Source: Acidobacteriaceae bacterium (GTDB lineage Bacteria; Acidobacteriota; Terriglobia; Terriglobales; Acidobacteriaceae). Taken from it: a stretch of 55,034 nucleotides of DNA. Within the stretch, counting starts at the first letter, position 1. Every line of letters starts with the position of its first letter. The stretch lies in the NCBI GenBank assembly GCA_003168355.1, contig PMSQ01000211.1, positions 1,181-56,214 of the forward strand. The letters are read 5' to 3'. The translations under genes were made by a program, and so were the position numbers. Of the stretch, positions 1 to 7,762 are shown piece after piece. The notes below the pieces were generated by a model. It did no database searches. It had not been told where the DNA came from and saw nothing but the letters and a program-made list of their open reading frames with translations.

Positions 1-215
1 TCACTCGCGCCTTCACCTTTCCCGACTTCAAGCAGGCGCTCGATTTCGTGAATCGCGTAGGCGCGCTGGCCGAGGAGCAAGGTCATCATCCAGATATTCT
101 TCTAGCCTGGGGCAAAGCCGAAATCACGCTCTGGACGCACAAAATCGACGGCCTCACCGAAAGCGACTTCATCATGGCCGCCAAGATCGACCGTCTACAC
201 CGAGGTGCATCGTGA
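1..215 (+). CDS. phhB: Pterin-4a-carbinolamine dehydratase, C-terminal part (partial)
   Basis: Only the last 70 codons are present; the 5' end lies left of the window. The frame contains the family signature HHPDI followed about a dozen residues later by TLWTHKIDGLTESD, which matches the C-terminal half of PCD/DCoH (usually 95-115 aa). The enzyme dehydrates 4a-hydroxytetrahydrobiopterin in pterin recycling; in bacteria lacking a pterin-dependent hydroxylase its role is less clear. The stop overlaps the ATG of the next small gene (TGATG), so the two are probably translationally coupled. Confidence 0.85.
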   Translation, partial: TRAFTFPDFKQALDFVNRVGALAEEQGHHPDILLAWGKAEITLWTHKIDGLTESDFIMAAKIDRLHRGAS

Positions 216-313
216 TGGATCATGAAAAGCTGCAAAAAGGACGCATGTGGGCTTATGCGGTCGGGATAGTAATTTTTGCCGTCGTTATCGCATGGAAACT
301 CGCGACCCGCTGA
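215..313 (+). CDS. Small single-pass membrane protein, 32 aa
   Basis: The ATG overlaps the TGA of the pterin dehydratase gene. The product has a charged N-terminus (MDHEKLQKGR), one hydrophobic segment of about 17 residues (residues 13-29) and a short basic tail (KLATR). This is the layout of a small inner-membrane protein with a cytoplasmic N-terminus. I do not recognise a family. Support is the tight coupling and the clean hydrophobic helix; the short length means it could still be chance. Confidence 0.5.
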   Translation: MDHEKLQKGRMWAYAVGIVIFAVVIAWKLATR

Positions 314-346
314 GAGCGCGAAACTCTTAGCTTGGCCGCCGGCGAA

Positions 347-1672
347 CTACTGATCTGATCGAACAGACAATTCTGTGGTTCGCTCCGTTCCCACTCGCAA
401 CGCCAGCGCCCACAATGCAGCAGGAATCAGCATCACCAATCCGGTATAAGTCGCGACCGTTCGGGCAGCCACTCCCGCATCGAGCAATCGTCCACACAGG
501 TAAGCGCCCGCGGCGATAGTCAGCATCGAGAAGCCCAGGTCGGCGGAGAAGACGCGGCCGCGGAAGCGGTCGTCGGTGTGAAGCTGCAGCAATGTCGTAG
601 AGAACACCCAGACCGTCGAACCTCCCATGTGCGCGAGCATGGCGCAGGCGCTGGCCGTCCATACTGTTCGACAACTTCCGAGAGTTCCGTATCCAATCGC
701 GATGACAACGTAACCGATGAAAATACCGAGTCGCAACCGCCGGTCGCTGCGCCCCGCCCAGCGCGCCGAGATGAGCGGACCTACCAGCGCTCCCAAGCCG
801 CGGCCGCCGAGCAGAATGCTCATGCCCAGCATCGATCCACGCGCCGCATCCACATTGCGCCAATGCACCGCGAACTCGTGCGTCCCCATCACGGTGAAGA
901 TCACCCAACTCGGTCCAATCATGAGTTCGCCAGCCTTCGCGAACACTGTGGGAAGCAGCGTGCTGTGACTGCGCACGTAGCGGATGCCCTCCAGCACGGG
1001 AGAGAAGTCGACCAGGTCGCGCGGGCGCAGCGGCGCAGCGGATTCCGCGTGCGGCTCAGCAAAGCGCATACCGCTAATCAGCACTGCTGATGCCAGGAAC
1101 GACAGCGCGTTCAGGATGAATACGACATCTCGTCCGAAGAAGGCTGCGACCACTCCGCCGACCGAAGCGCCAATCAGCAAATTCACCGACCACGTAGCCG
1201 AGGAGAGCGTGTTGGCAATGAGCACTTCCCCTTTGGCAGCGATGTTGGGAATCACAGAACTGCGCGCCGGTTCAAAGAACGCTGCCATGACGGTCTCCGC
1301 CAGCAGTAACGGATACACGAACCACACCATGGAGCGCGAACGCACTAGCAGCATGGCCAGCACGACCACGAAGCGGACCAGGTCGGCGGCAATCATCACA
1401 TGCTTGCGGCGCAGGCGATCGTTCACAACTCCCGCTGTCGGACCAACAAAGGTCTGTGGCAAAACTTGCAGCACCAGCGCCAGCGCCACCGAACTCGCGT
1501 GCCCAGTCAACTGCAACAGCAGCGTGTAAATGGAGAGTGTGTAGAACCAGTCGCCAATCTCGCTGACAATCTGTGCCAGCCAGAGGCGGCGGAAGTTGCG
1601 ATTGCCGCGCACCAGCCGCAGGTACGATGCGAGCGAGATGGATGGAGCTGCGAGCTCTGGCTGTGGTTCCAT
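347..1672 (-). CDS. MFS exporter (MFS_3/EntS-like), 441 aa
   Basis: A polytopic protein with about twelve hydrophobic segments. The N-terminal stretch (NRNFRRLWLAQIVSEIGDWF) followed by a loop GVVNDRLRRKHVMI is typical of the MFS_3 group that includes the enterobactin exporter EntS and macrolide exporters. The DRLRRK loop between TM2 and TM3 corresponds to MFS motif A. The substrate cannot be told from sequence. It stands alone on this strand, convergent with the small membrane gene to its left. No good ribosome-binding site precedes the ATG at 1672, but the N-terminus fits the family. Confidence 0.85.
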   Translation of the reverse strand: MEPQPELAAPSISLASYLRLVRGNRNFRRLWLAQIVSEIGDWFYTLSIYTLLLQLTGHASSVALALVLQVLPQTFVGPTAGVVNDRLRRKHVMIAADLVRFVVVLAMLLVRSRSMVWFVYPLLLAETVMAAFFEPARSSVIPNIAAKGEVLIANTLSSATWSVNLLIGASVGGVVAAFFGRDVVFILNALSFLASAVLISGMRFAEPHAESAAPLRPRDLVDFSPVLEGIRYVRSHSTLLPTVFAKAGELMIGPSWVIFTVMGTHEFAVHWRNVDAARGSMLGMSILLGGRGLGALVGPLISARWAGRSDRRLRLGIFIGYVVIAIGYGTLGSCRTVWTASACAMLAHMGGSTVWVFSTTLLQLHTDDRFRGRVFSADLGFSMLTIAAGAYLCGRLLDAGVAARTVATYTGLVMLIPAALWALALRVGTERTTELSVRSDQ

Positions 1673-1732
1673 GTGAATGGTTAGAGTAATTGGTGGATGT
1701 GGAGGTTGGGAATGAGATTGGTAGAGATGCAG

Positions 1733-2788
1733 CTAAGAAGACGGACGCAGCTTGAGTTTCAGGTCTTCGGCGATCTGCCTGCCGTGGAAGCGCCCGTTCT
1801 CGATGAAAATTTCGTTGGTACGTGATCCCGCAACGATAACGCCGGCCACATAGATCCCGGGCACGTTGCTTTCAAGCGAGACCGGATCGCACACCGGGCG
1901 ATGCTGCTCGGCCGAGAGCTCGATGCCCATGCTGCGCAAAAAATCGTAGTCGGGATGGTAGCCAATCAAGGCCAGTACAAAATCGTTTTGCAGGCGGACG
2001 GGGCCGCGCGGCGTGTTGATGACCACGTGGTCCACGCCAATTTCCTGTACCGTGCTGTTGAAATACGCTGTGATCTCGTTGTTCTTGATGCGGTTCTCGA
2101 GATCGGGCTTGATCCAGTATTTGACATGGTGGTGCAGTTGCGTGCCGCGGTAAACGAGTGTGACGCGAGCGCCGTGCCGCCACAGATCGAGAGCCGCAAT
2201 GGCGGCGGAGTTCTTGCCACCAATCACCAGCACCTCGCTGTCGAAGTAAGGATGAGGCTCACCGTAGTAGTGCGAGACCTTGGGCAGATCTTCGCCGGGC
2301 AGGCACAGTTGATTGGCAAGATCGTAGTAGCCGGTGGAGACGATCACCTTGCGGGTGCAGTAGTCGTGGGGCCGGCCGGCACGGTCGGTGGCGGTGATGC
2401 TGAAGTTCCCGTCTTCGCCCATCACGGTCTTAACCCACTCGTACTGGCGAATATCAAGATGGTAGTGCTCGGCAACCTTGCGGTAATACTCGAGAGCTTC
2501 TTCGCGGGTCGGTTTCTGGTGCGCGGTGGTGAAGGGAATTTCGCCGATTTCGAGAAGCTCGGGCGTGGTGAAAAATAACATGCCAGCCGGGTAGTGAAAC
2601 AGCGAATTCACCAGGCAGCCCTTGTCGACGACAATGACGCGAAGCCCCACCTTCTGCGCTTCAATCGCGCAAGCGAGGCCGGTGGGTCCGGCGCCGATGA
2701 CAAGCACGTCGGTCCGGGTCTCGGGATACGGACGAACTTTGGTTTTGGGTAGAGTTTCAACGTCTTCGGCGGTGAGGAAGTCGGGCAT
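1733..2788 (-). CDS. ypdA: YpdA-like FAD-dependent pyridine nucleotide-disulfide oxidoreductase, 351 aa
   Basis: Two Rossmann motifs are visible: VIGAGPTGLACAIEAQ for FAD near the N-terminus and VIGGKNSAAIAALDLW for NAD(P)H in the middle. The segment FHYPAGMLFFTTPELLEIG and the absence of a redox CxxC fit YpdA, the bacillithiol-disulfide reductase, better than thioredoxin reductase. By family knowledge it would use NADPH to reduce bacillithiol disulfide in the cytosol; no bacillithiol synthesis gene is in this window, so the substrate is inferred. The frame is open up to 2962, but the upstream 58 codons look like non-coding sequence and the family begins near the ATG at 2788 (MPDFLTAEDVETLP). 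Confidence 0.8.
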   Translation of the reverse strand: MPDFLTAEDVETLPKTKVRPYPETRTDVLVIGAGPTGLACAIEAQKVGLRVIVVDKGCLVNSLFHYPAGMLFFTTPELLEIGEIPFTTAHQKPTREEALEYYRKVAEHYHLDIRQYEWVKTVMGEDGNFSITATDRAGRPHDYCTRKVIVSTGYYDLANQLCLPGEDLPKVSHYYGEPHPYFDSEVLVIGGKNSAAIAALDLWRHGARVTLVYRGTQLHHHVKYWIKPDLENRIKNNEITAYFNSTVQEIGVDHVVINTPRGPVRLQNDFVLALIGYHPDYDFLRSMGIELSAEQHRPVCDPVSLESNVPGIYVAGVIVAGSRTNEIFIENGRFHGRQIAEDLKLKLRPSS

Positions 2789-2909
2789 GGATTCCGTGAC
2801 CGGGCCGCTCACCAAGGGAGGAGGGCAGGAGCCGGAGACCGATGATTCTAGCACGGGTCGGCGGACGCCTTGCCCCGAGCCGCGCCGAGGTCGAGACGTC
2901 CTCGGAATT

Positions 2910-2932
2910 GCCGACAAGATGCCGGCGCTACC
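2910..2932 (+). repeat. Short palindromic interspersed repeat, diverged copy (GCCGGCGCTAC family)
   Basis: This 23-bp stretch matches the better-formed copy at 7719-7741 at about 18 positions, including an identical 11-bp end (GCCGGCGCTAC). It lies between the divergent ypdA-like and fumC genes. A third copy lies in reverse orientation inside pgpA (15483-15505). Confidence 0.45.
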
Positions 2933-2966
2933 CTGCTTGCCGCCATGCCCTACCGCGTGCACTTGT

Positions 2967-2972
2967 TATAAT
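2967..2972 (+). promoter_or_regulatory. -10 box of the fumC promoter
   Basis: A perfect TATAAT lies 41 bp upstream of the fumC ATG. A transcript starting about 7 bp downstream would leave a short leader carrying the AGGA Shine-Dalgarno at 3002-3005. I see no good -35 hexamer at 16-18 bp spacing. Confidence 0.45.
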
Positions 2973-3013
2973 CTCTGGTTGCTTCATCCATCGCGCACTG
3001 ATCAGGACACACC

Positions 3014-4423
3014 ATGTTAGCCTCAGGCGACAAGCCGGCACGTATGCGCACTGAATCCGACAGCATGGGAAAGATCGAGGTTCCGGCCAACGTTTACTGG
3101 GGAGCACAGACGCAGCGCTCGCTGCTGCACTTCAACATTGGGCGCGACACCATGCCGCCGGAGTTGATCCGAGCCTTCGGCACGCTCAAGAAGGCGTGCG
3201 CGTTGGTCAACCAAGACCTGGGCAAGCTTCCGGCGGACAAGGCGAAGCTGATTGTGCAGGCTGCGGACGAGGTGATTGCGGGCAAGCTGGACGACCAGTT
3301 TCCGCTGCGTGTCTGGCAGACGGGCAGCGGTACGCAGACCAACATGAATGTGAATGAAGTCATTTCGAATCGCGCTATTGAAATTGCAGGCGGCGAAATG
3401 GGATCGAAGAAGCCGGTGCATCCCAACGACGATGTGAATATGTCGCAGTCGTCGAACGACACGTTTCCGGCGGCGATGCATATTGCGGCGGCAGCGCGGG
3501 TGAAGAACGTGTTGATTCCGGCGATCCGGAGCGTGCACGATGCCATCGCGGCTAAGGCGAAGGAATTCCATGACGTGGTAAAGATCGGCCGCACGCATCT
3601 GCAGGATGCCGTACCGCTTACCTTCGGGCAGGAGTTCGGCGGCTGGGCCAGTCTGCTGGAACGCGACGTCAAGCGTCTGGAACAGGTGCTGGAGGGCCTT
3701 TATGATCTGGCCATCGGCGGAACCGCTGTGGGCACGGGACTGAACACGCATCCTGAATTTGCGGAACGGGCCGCGAAGCAGATTGCCGAACTCACCGGGC
3801 TTCCTTTCCGCTCCCACGGAAACAAGTTTGCCGCACTTTCGGCGCATGACGAGATCGTCTTCGCGCAGGGCGCGATGGAGACTCTGGCGGCTTCGCTGAT
3901 GAAGATCTCCAATGACATTCGCTGGCTGGCTTCCGGGCCGCGCTGCGGGCTGGGCGAGCTCTCCATTCCCGAGAACGAGCCGGGATCTTCCATCATGCCG
4001 GGCAAAGTGAATCCGACACAGTGTGAGGCTATGACCATGGTGTGCGTGCAGGTTCACGGTGCGACGGCTGCAGTGGGATTCGCCGGCTCGCAGGGCAATT
4101 TCGAGCTCAACGTGTTCAAACCGGTGATCATCTACAACTTCCTGCACTCGGTCACGCTGATCGCCGATGCCTGTCACGGATACGTGGAGTACATGATCAA
4201 GGGCATCGAGGTCGATCGCGCTAAAGTGGAGTGGTACGTGAAGAACTCACTGATGCTCGTGACGGCTCTAGCGCCGAAGGTGGGATACGACAAGTGCGCG
4301 CAGATCGCCCACACGGCGCACGTGGAGCACAGCAGCCTGCGCGAGGCGGCGCTGAAACTGGGCTATCTTACGGGCGAGGAATTTGATCTGCTGGTAAGGC
4401 CGGAGAGGATGACGCGACCGTAG
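3014..4423 (+). CDS. fumC: Class II fumarate hydratase, 469 aa
   Basis: Interconverts fumarate and malate in the TCA cycle as an iron-independent homotetramer in the cytosol. The N-terminal [19 protein letters not shown], the SSNDTFP segment and the superfamily signature [13 protein letters not shown] (with the catalytic-loop serine) are all present, and the length equals that of E. coli FumC. I keep the ATG at 3014 because AGGA lies 8 nt upstream; the next in-frame ATG at 3044 has no ribosome-binding site. It is monocistronic, with a TATAAT at 2967. The long minus-strand frame across it is a shadow. Confidence 0.97.
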   Translation: MLASGDKPARMRTESDSMGKIEVPANVYWGAQTQRSLLHFNIGRDTMPPELIRAFGTLKKACALVNQDLGKLPADKAKLIVQAADEVIAGKLDDQFPLRVWQTGSGTQTNMNVNEVISNRAIEIAGGEMGSKKPVHPNDDVNMSQSSNDTFPAAMHIAAAARVKNVLIPAIRSVHDAIAAKAKEFHDVVKIGRTHLQDAVPLTFGQEFGGWASLLERDVKRLEQVLEGLYDLAIGGTAVGTGLNTHPEFAERAAKQIAELTGLPFRSHGNKFAALSAHDEIVFAQGAMETLAASLMKISNDIRWLASGPRCGLGELSIPENEPGSSIMPGKVNPTQCEAMTMVCVQVHGATAAVGFAGSQGNFELNVFKPVIIYNFLHSVTLIADACHGYVEYMIKGIEVDRAKVEWYVKNSLMLVTALAPKVGYDKCAQIAHTAHVEHSSLREAALKLGYLTGEEFDLLVRPERMTRP

Positions 4424-4437
4424 TGGATTTCGTCCCG

Positions 4438-4708
4438 AAAATAAAGTTTGGGGCTCTGTTCCGGCAAGCGTTGGATGGCTCGCTCCTGGCTGAAAATTCG
4501 GGGGTATCCCCCCTCCCCCCTTTTTGCATAATCTCTGGAATCACCACGTTAGCGGGAAATTCCCCGCAGACTCCTGATGTCAAAGAACTTAGGTACTAGA
4601 ATCTTTGAAACAAAGGACTTCGGGCCGCCACGAGTTGGCTTGTGCCAACCGTCACGGCCTCGACCATGATTGCGCAGGTGATGGGCTGTGGACAAGGTTA
4701 GATGTCAC
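4438..4708 (+). repeat. Dispersed repeat of about 270-290 bp, copy 1
   Basis: Begins 14 bp after the fumC stop. It shares with 50697-50993 an initial AAAATAAAGTT, a C-rich core (GGGTAtCCCCCCTCCCC), a TTGCATAATCTCTGGAATCA block, a CAAAGAACTTAG / CAAAGGACTT pair forming an internal imperfect direct repeat, and a terminal CAAGGTTAGATGTCACA block. The order and spacing of blocks are the same in both copies. No protein of plausible composition is encoded. It has no transposase and no clear terminal inverted repeats. Function unknown. Confidence 0.7.
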
Positions 4709-4827
4709 AGCCGGGCGTTGCCGGGGCGATTAACGATTCAATAATTCAGCCCGCAGAGCGGGCTGGGATTCACGGTTCCATACGTTCCTGCTATTTTTAT
4801 TCTAACCTTGGGTTAGCGTTCTTACTG

Positions 4828-5019
4828 TCAGGGTTTCACGCAGAAACATCCGAGGGGAGTGCATCTATAGACCAATCCGGGCCCGCAGAGGATCTCGGAG
4901 CTGCCGGCCGAAGAAAGGGATGATGCACGCGAACTCCCGGCGTTTTGCCCCTGAGCACACAACGCGATGATCGCGATGCACAATGCGGTACGGGCGATGA
5001 AGAGGGTTGGCATTTTCAT
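4828..5019 (-). CDS. Small secreted Cys-rich protein, 63 aa
   Basis: The ATG at 5019 is preceded by a strong Shine-Dalgarno (CCAGGAGAACCTT). The first 24 residues form a typical signal peptide (MKMPTLFIARTALCIAIIAL then CAQG). The mature part is Ser/Ala-rich and ends in a compact tail with four cysteines (CGPGLVYRCTPLGCFCVKP), which could form two disulfides or bind metal. I know no family for it. The surrounding 4.4-5.9 kb is otherwise repeat DNA with no intact gene. The ribosome-binding site, signal peptide and cysteine pattern support it as real; the function is unknown. Confidence 0.6.
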   Translation of the reverse strand: MKMPTLFIARTALCIAIIALCAQGQNAGSSRASSLSSAGSSEILCGPGLVYRCTPLGCFCVKP

Positions 5020-5214
5020 AAGGTTCTCCTGGTTTTTTGATTCGCGGGCGGCGCGGAAAATTGACGGATCGCCACCTTCTAACTTTCTCCTTAACTACCA
5101 TTCTATAAAAGAGAATGTCAAGACAATTTCTTGGGCTAACATCATTGACAAAGTGCCAGTAATTGCATTGACAGATATCCAGTCAGACTCAGCTTACTCG
5201 TGGGCCGGAATCGC

Positions 5215-5412
5215 TTACATGCGAAATCCAAAGCCGTGCACCAGAATGTTCTTAGTGAGATTCATCCAACCTTTCTCGTCGTGTTCAACGTCCCTATAGC
5301 GGCGACCGCGAAAGTTGTCTAAGGCTGCGAGTTGCTTCTGGAGGGCTCCATAAGTCTGATTCGGAGACCAGTCCGCGGGCTTGGGAGGCGGCGAGCTTGG
5401 ACGACGTGGCAT
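5215..5412 (-). pseudogene. Truncated gene, N-terminal fragment of a conserved uncharacterised protein
   Basis: About 65 codons (open back to 5538) encode a segment resembling a conserved N-terminal helical domain: TYGALQKQLAALDNFRGRRY followed by VEHDEKGWMNLTKNILVHGFG. I recall similar segments at the N-terminus of larger uncharacterised proteins, some linked to defence, but I cannot name the family with certainty. The frame stops right after HGFGFRM and none of the other frames downstream resumes a recognisable domain, so this looks like a remnant. No Shine-Dalgarno is visible. It lies among interspersed repeats. Confidence 0.35.
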
Positions 5413-5613
5413 GGGGATATGGCACCACGATACCGCAAAATCAGCGATGACGGAAGCTAACCGATCCGCGCGAGGATGCTTACGATGGCCGGCGGGTGCC
5501 CACTCAAGCCCGGTTTTGGATTGAGTGGGGATGTTCACACGTCACAGACTAGTCCGGCAAACAAACTAGATTGTCCTCATGCCATGGGGACTAACGCGTT
5601 TTCGCCACGGCGG

Positions 5614-5690
5614 GCCTCAGGCGCTGAAGCGCGGACACGTTTTCGACGGCTTGACGGCACGAATAAATTCGTGCCCTTCCCGAGCCCGTT
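5614..5690 (+). repeat. 77-bp direct repeat, copy 1
   Basis: Nearly identical (about 4-5 mismatches in 77) to 5810-5886. It contains two small dyads: GCGCTGAAGCGC and GGCACGAA-TAAA-TTCGTGCC. The second is an 8-bp stem with a 4-nt loop. A shorter relative (CTCAGGGGCTGAAGCCC) occurs near 7600. Non-coding. Confidence 0.8.
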
Positions 5691-5809
5691 TATTAGGGGG
5701 CTTCTAGAATCCAAGCGTCCGCGCCGTTCGCCATCCTGTCGTAGAAGATTTCAGATTGAGCCACCACCAAACCGTCTCATAAATCCCCGGCGGGTGAAAA
5801 CGCGGGAGG

Positions 5810-5886
5810 ACCTCGGGCGCTGAAGCGCGGATACGTTTTGGACGGCTTGACGGCACGAATAAATTCGTGCCCTTCCCGAGCCCGTT
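5810..5886 (+). repeat. 77-bp direct repeat, copy 2
   Basis: Second copy, 196 bp downstream of the first in the same orientation. It ends 22 bp past the stop codon of the minus-strand EamA gene (stop at 5909), so its 8-bp hairpin could serve as a transcription stop for that gene, although no T-run follows it. Confidence 0.8.
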
Positions 5887-5908
5887 CCGGCCCATTGACC
5901 CCCGCATA

Positions 5909-6865
5909 CTACGGCTCGGCCAGTTCGGGTTCCTGAGTCGGCCTTGCGGACTTCGCCTCCTTCGGCGTGGTTGTAATCACGACTACGCTTACCAGAACCA
6001 GGAACGTCCCCACGATTGTCCGCGCGCCGAGCGGCTCCCCGCCCAGAGCATAGCCGAGTAGAACCGCTACCACTGGATTGACATAAGCATAGGTCCCAAC
6101 CTTGGTCGGGGACTCGTGGTGGATGAGCCACACGTAGGCGGTGAAGGCGACGATTGAGCCGGCCACAATCAAGTAAGCGAGGGCGAGCCACGCGCTGGCA
6201 GAGACCGCGTGCACATGGAAGCCCCTAAACTCTCCTAACATCGCCGCCGTTAGTAAGAGCAGTATTCCTCCGGCAAGCATCTGCGCGCCGGAACTCATGA
6301 CTTTCGACGCGGGCAAGGTTAGCTTGCGGGTGAGAACCGCAGCCAGCGACCAACTGATGGCGGCCACTACCAGCGCAACCGCTCCGGCAGTATCAATCGG
6401 GCCTTCACCAAAGCTTGACGAACGGCTGACGAGGACCACGACGCCGCCAATTCCCACCAAAAGCGCGATTGCCAGCCGGGGTGTAAGCCTCTGCGTGCGC
6501 AGCAGGAGAATCTCCGCGATTGCAATAAAGACAGGGATGGTCGCCATCATGACTGCCGCGATTCCTGAGGGCACGCGCTTTTCCGCCCAGAAGAGCAAGC
6601 CGTAATCCAGCACGAAGATCAGAACCGCCAGGAACGAAGCCGCGAACCACTCGCGGCGCGTCGGTGAAGGCGTTCCCTGCGCGCGCATCCACACGTACAG
6701 CACGAGGCCGGCGACAGAGAACCGCATGCCGGCGAGGAGGAACGGCGGCACCTCCTTTACTCCCACGCGGATCGCGAGAAACGTAGAACCCCAAACCAAG
6801 TAGATGATGGCAAAGGCCAACACAGTCTTCCATCGGTGTGGACGGGGTGTCGCTTCCATATGCAT
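5909..6865 (-). CDS. EamA/DMT-family transporter, 318 aa
   Basis: Ten predicted transmembrane helices in two EamA repeats. The first begins with the family-typical AIIYLVWGSTFLAIRVGV, the second ends with YVNPVVAVLLGYALGGEPL. This matches the drug/metabolite transporter subgroup of YedA-like exporters. The substrate is not deducible. The C-terminal tail is hydrophilic (KEAKSARPTQEPELAEP). Single gene, flanked downstream by the 77-bp repeat. Confidence 0.88.
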   Translation of the reverse strand: MHMEATPRPHRWKTVLAFAIIYLVWGSTFLAIRVGVKEVPPFLLAGMRFSVAGLVLYVWMRAQGTPSPTRREWFAASFLAVLIFVLDYGLLFWAEKRVPSGIAAVMMATIPVFIAIAEILLLRTQRLTPRLAIALLVGIGGVVVLVSRSSSFGEGPIDTAGAVALVVAAISWSLAAVLTRKLTLPASKVMSSGAQMLAGGILLLLTAAMLGEFRGFHVHAVSASAWLALAYLIVAGSIVAFTAYVWLIHHESPTKVGTYAYVNPVVAVLLGYALGGEPLGARTIVGTFLVLVSVVVITTTPKEAKSARPTQEPELAEP

Positions 6866-7005
6866 GTTGCGTTGCGTGGTGTGGTCGATTCCTAATCTTA
6901 GTCGAAACCGTTATCTTGATTCGATCGACGCGTCTCACCCGAGGGAGCCACTTCCACGAATGAAAACTTTCTATCGCACCAATCGATCTATTTGTTTGCC
7001 GGAAT

Positions 7006-7452
7006 TTACTTCTTCAGCAGGCTGGTGTGGCTGGCAACGCATTGCCAGCGGCCTTCGGTGTAGACCCAGGTGTCGGTAAAGCGGCCGAGGTGCTCGTAGG
7101 GTTTGCCCTGGTAGGTTCCCTTGGTGTGGTAGCTGCCAACAACCACGGCGGATTCAGCATACATGCTGACCTTCAGATCCTGGATGGTCAGGCTGGTCAG
7201 ATTAAAACGAGGATCCTTGATGTCCGCGAGGAACTTGCCCTTGTCGCTAACCTCTCCGTCGTACTCGGTGTTAATGAAGCTGGTGCCGATCATGCCGTCA
7301 AGCGCGCGAGAATCGCGATTCACCTGGGCTTCATTCCACAAGTGTTCCATCACCAGCAGCTTGGTTTCCTGAGAGTCGTCTCTAGTTTTCTGGGCGGTTG
7401 CCCCCATGGAAACAAGGCACAGCAAGAGACAGCAGGATGTAGAACGTAGCAT
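7006..7452 (-). CDS. Secreted SnoaL/DUF4440-like protein, 148 aa
   Basis: A signal peptide (MLRSTSCCLLLCLVSMGATAQ) precedes a roughly 120-aa NTF2-like domain: an N-terminal helix (VMEHLWNEAQVNRDSRALDG), the middle strand FINTEYDG, and the final RFTDTWVYTEGRWQCVASHTS, which is the usual DUF4440 ending. These periplasmic cone-shaped folds often have unknown ligands. The frame also allows a GTG start at 7479, where a perfect 12-bp palindrome (CCCCACGTGGGG, 7474-7485) overlaps the start region. A second member of this fold lies at 44913-45392. Confidence 0.75.
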   Translation of the reverse strand: MLRSTSCCLLLCLVSMGATAQKTRDDSQETKLLVMEHLWNEAQVNRDSRALDGMIGTSFINTEYDGEVSDKGKFLADIKDPRFNLTSLTIQDLKVSMYAESAVVVGSYHTKGTYQGKPYEHLGRFTDTWVYTEGRWQCVASHTSLLKK

Positions 7453-7579
7453 GATCTTACTCGTCCGCCACATCCCCACGTGGGGCGGACGCTGCGAAAA
7501 GATAACAGCGGATGGCTTGTTCGTGCTATTGAAATGCTCGTGGGGGCGTTACGAACGTCATGGAAAGCAGAGCGCGGCA

Positions 7580-7741
7580 ATGCTCCCTTTAAGTATCTCA
7601 GGGGCTGAAGCCCACAACCATGGGAGGTCGCTGATCGCAGCGCTGGAAGCGCTGCGCCACCCAAAATCAAACCCACAGTCTGCCGTGGATGAGGAATCAG
7701 GGCTTGTTCGGCAGTCTAAGCCGGCGGGACGCCGGCGCTAC
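7580..7741 (+). repeat. Cluster of palindromic interspersed repeats
   Basis: The gap between the minus-strand SnoaL-like and fabH genes is filled with hairpin-forming units. These are CTCAGGGGCTGAAGCCC (a relative of the 5.6-kb repeat), CAGCGCTGGAAGCGCTG (a 7-bp stem), and at 7719-7741 a 23-bp unit whose core GCCGGCG-GGA-CGCCGGC is a 7-bp stem. The last unit recurs at 2910 and, inverted with one mismatch, inside pgpA. No gene is seen here. Confidence 0.65.
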
Positions 7742-7762
7742 TATCCAGCCTGCGATACTTTT

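Noticed and set aside
3023-4177. A 384-codon frame antisense to fumC
   Set aside because: No domain and shadow composition; fumC is intact and unmistakable on the other strand.
4702-4923. A 73-codon plus-strand frame
   Set aside because: Overlaps the dispersed repeat and the better-supported secreted mini-protein on the other strand; no ribosome-binding site.
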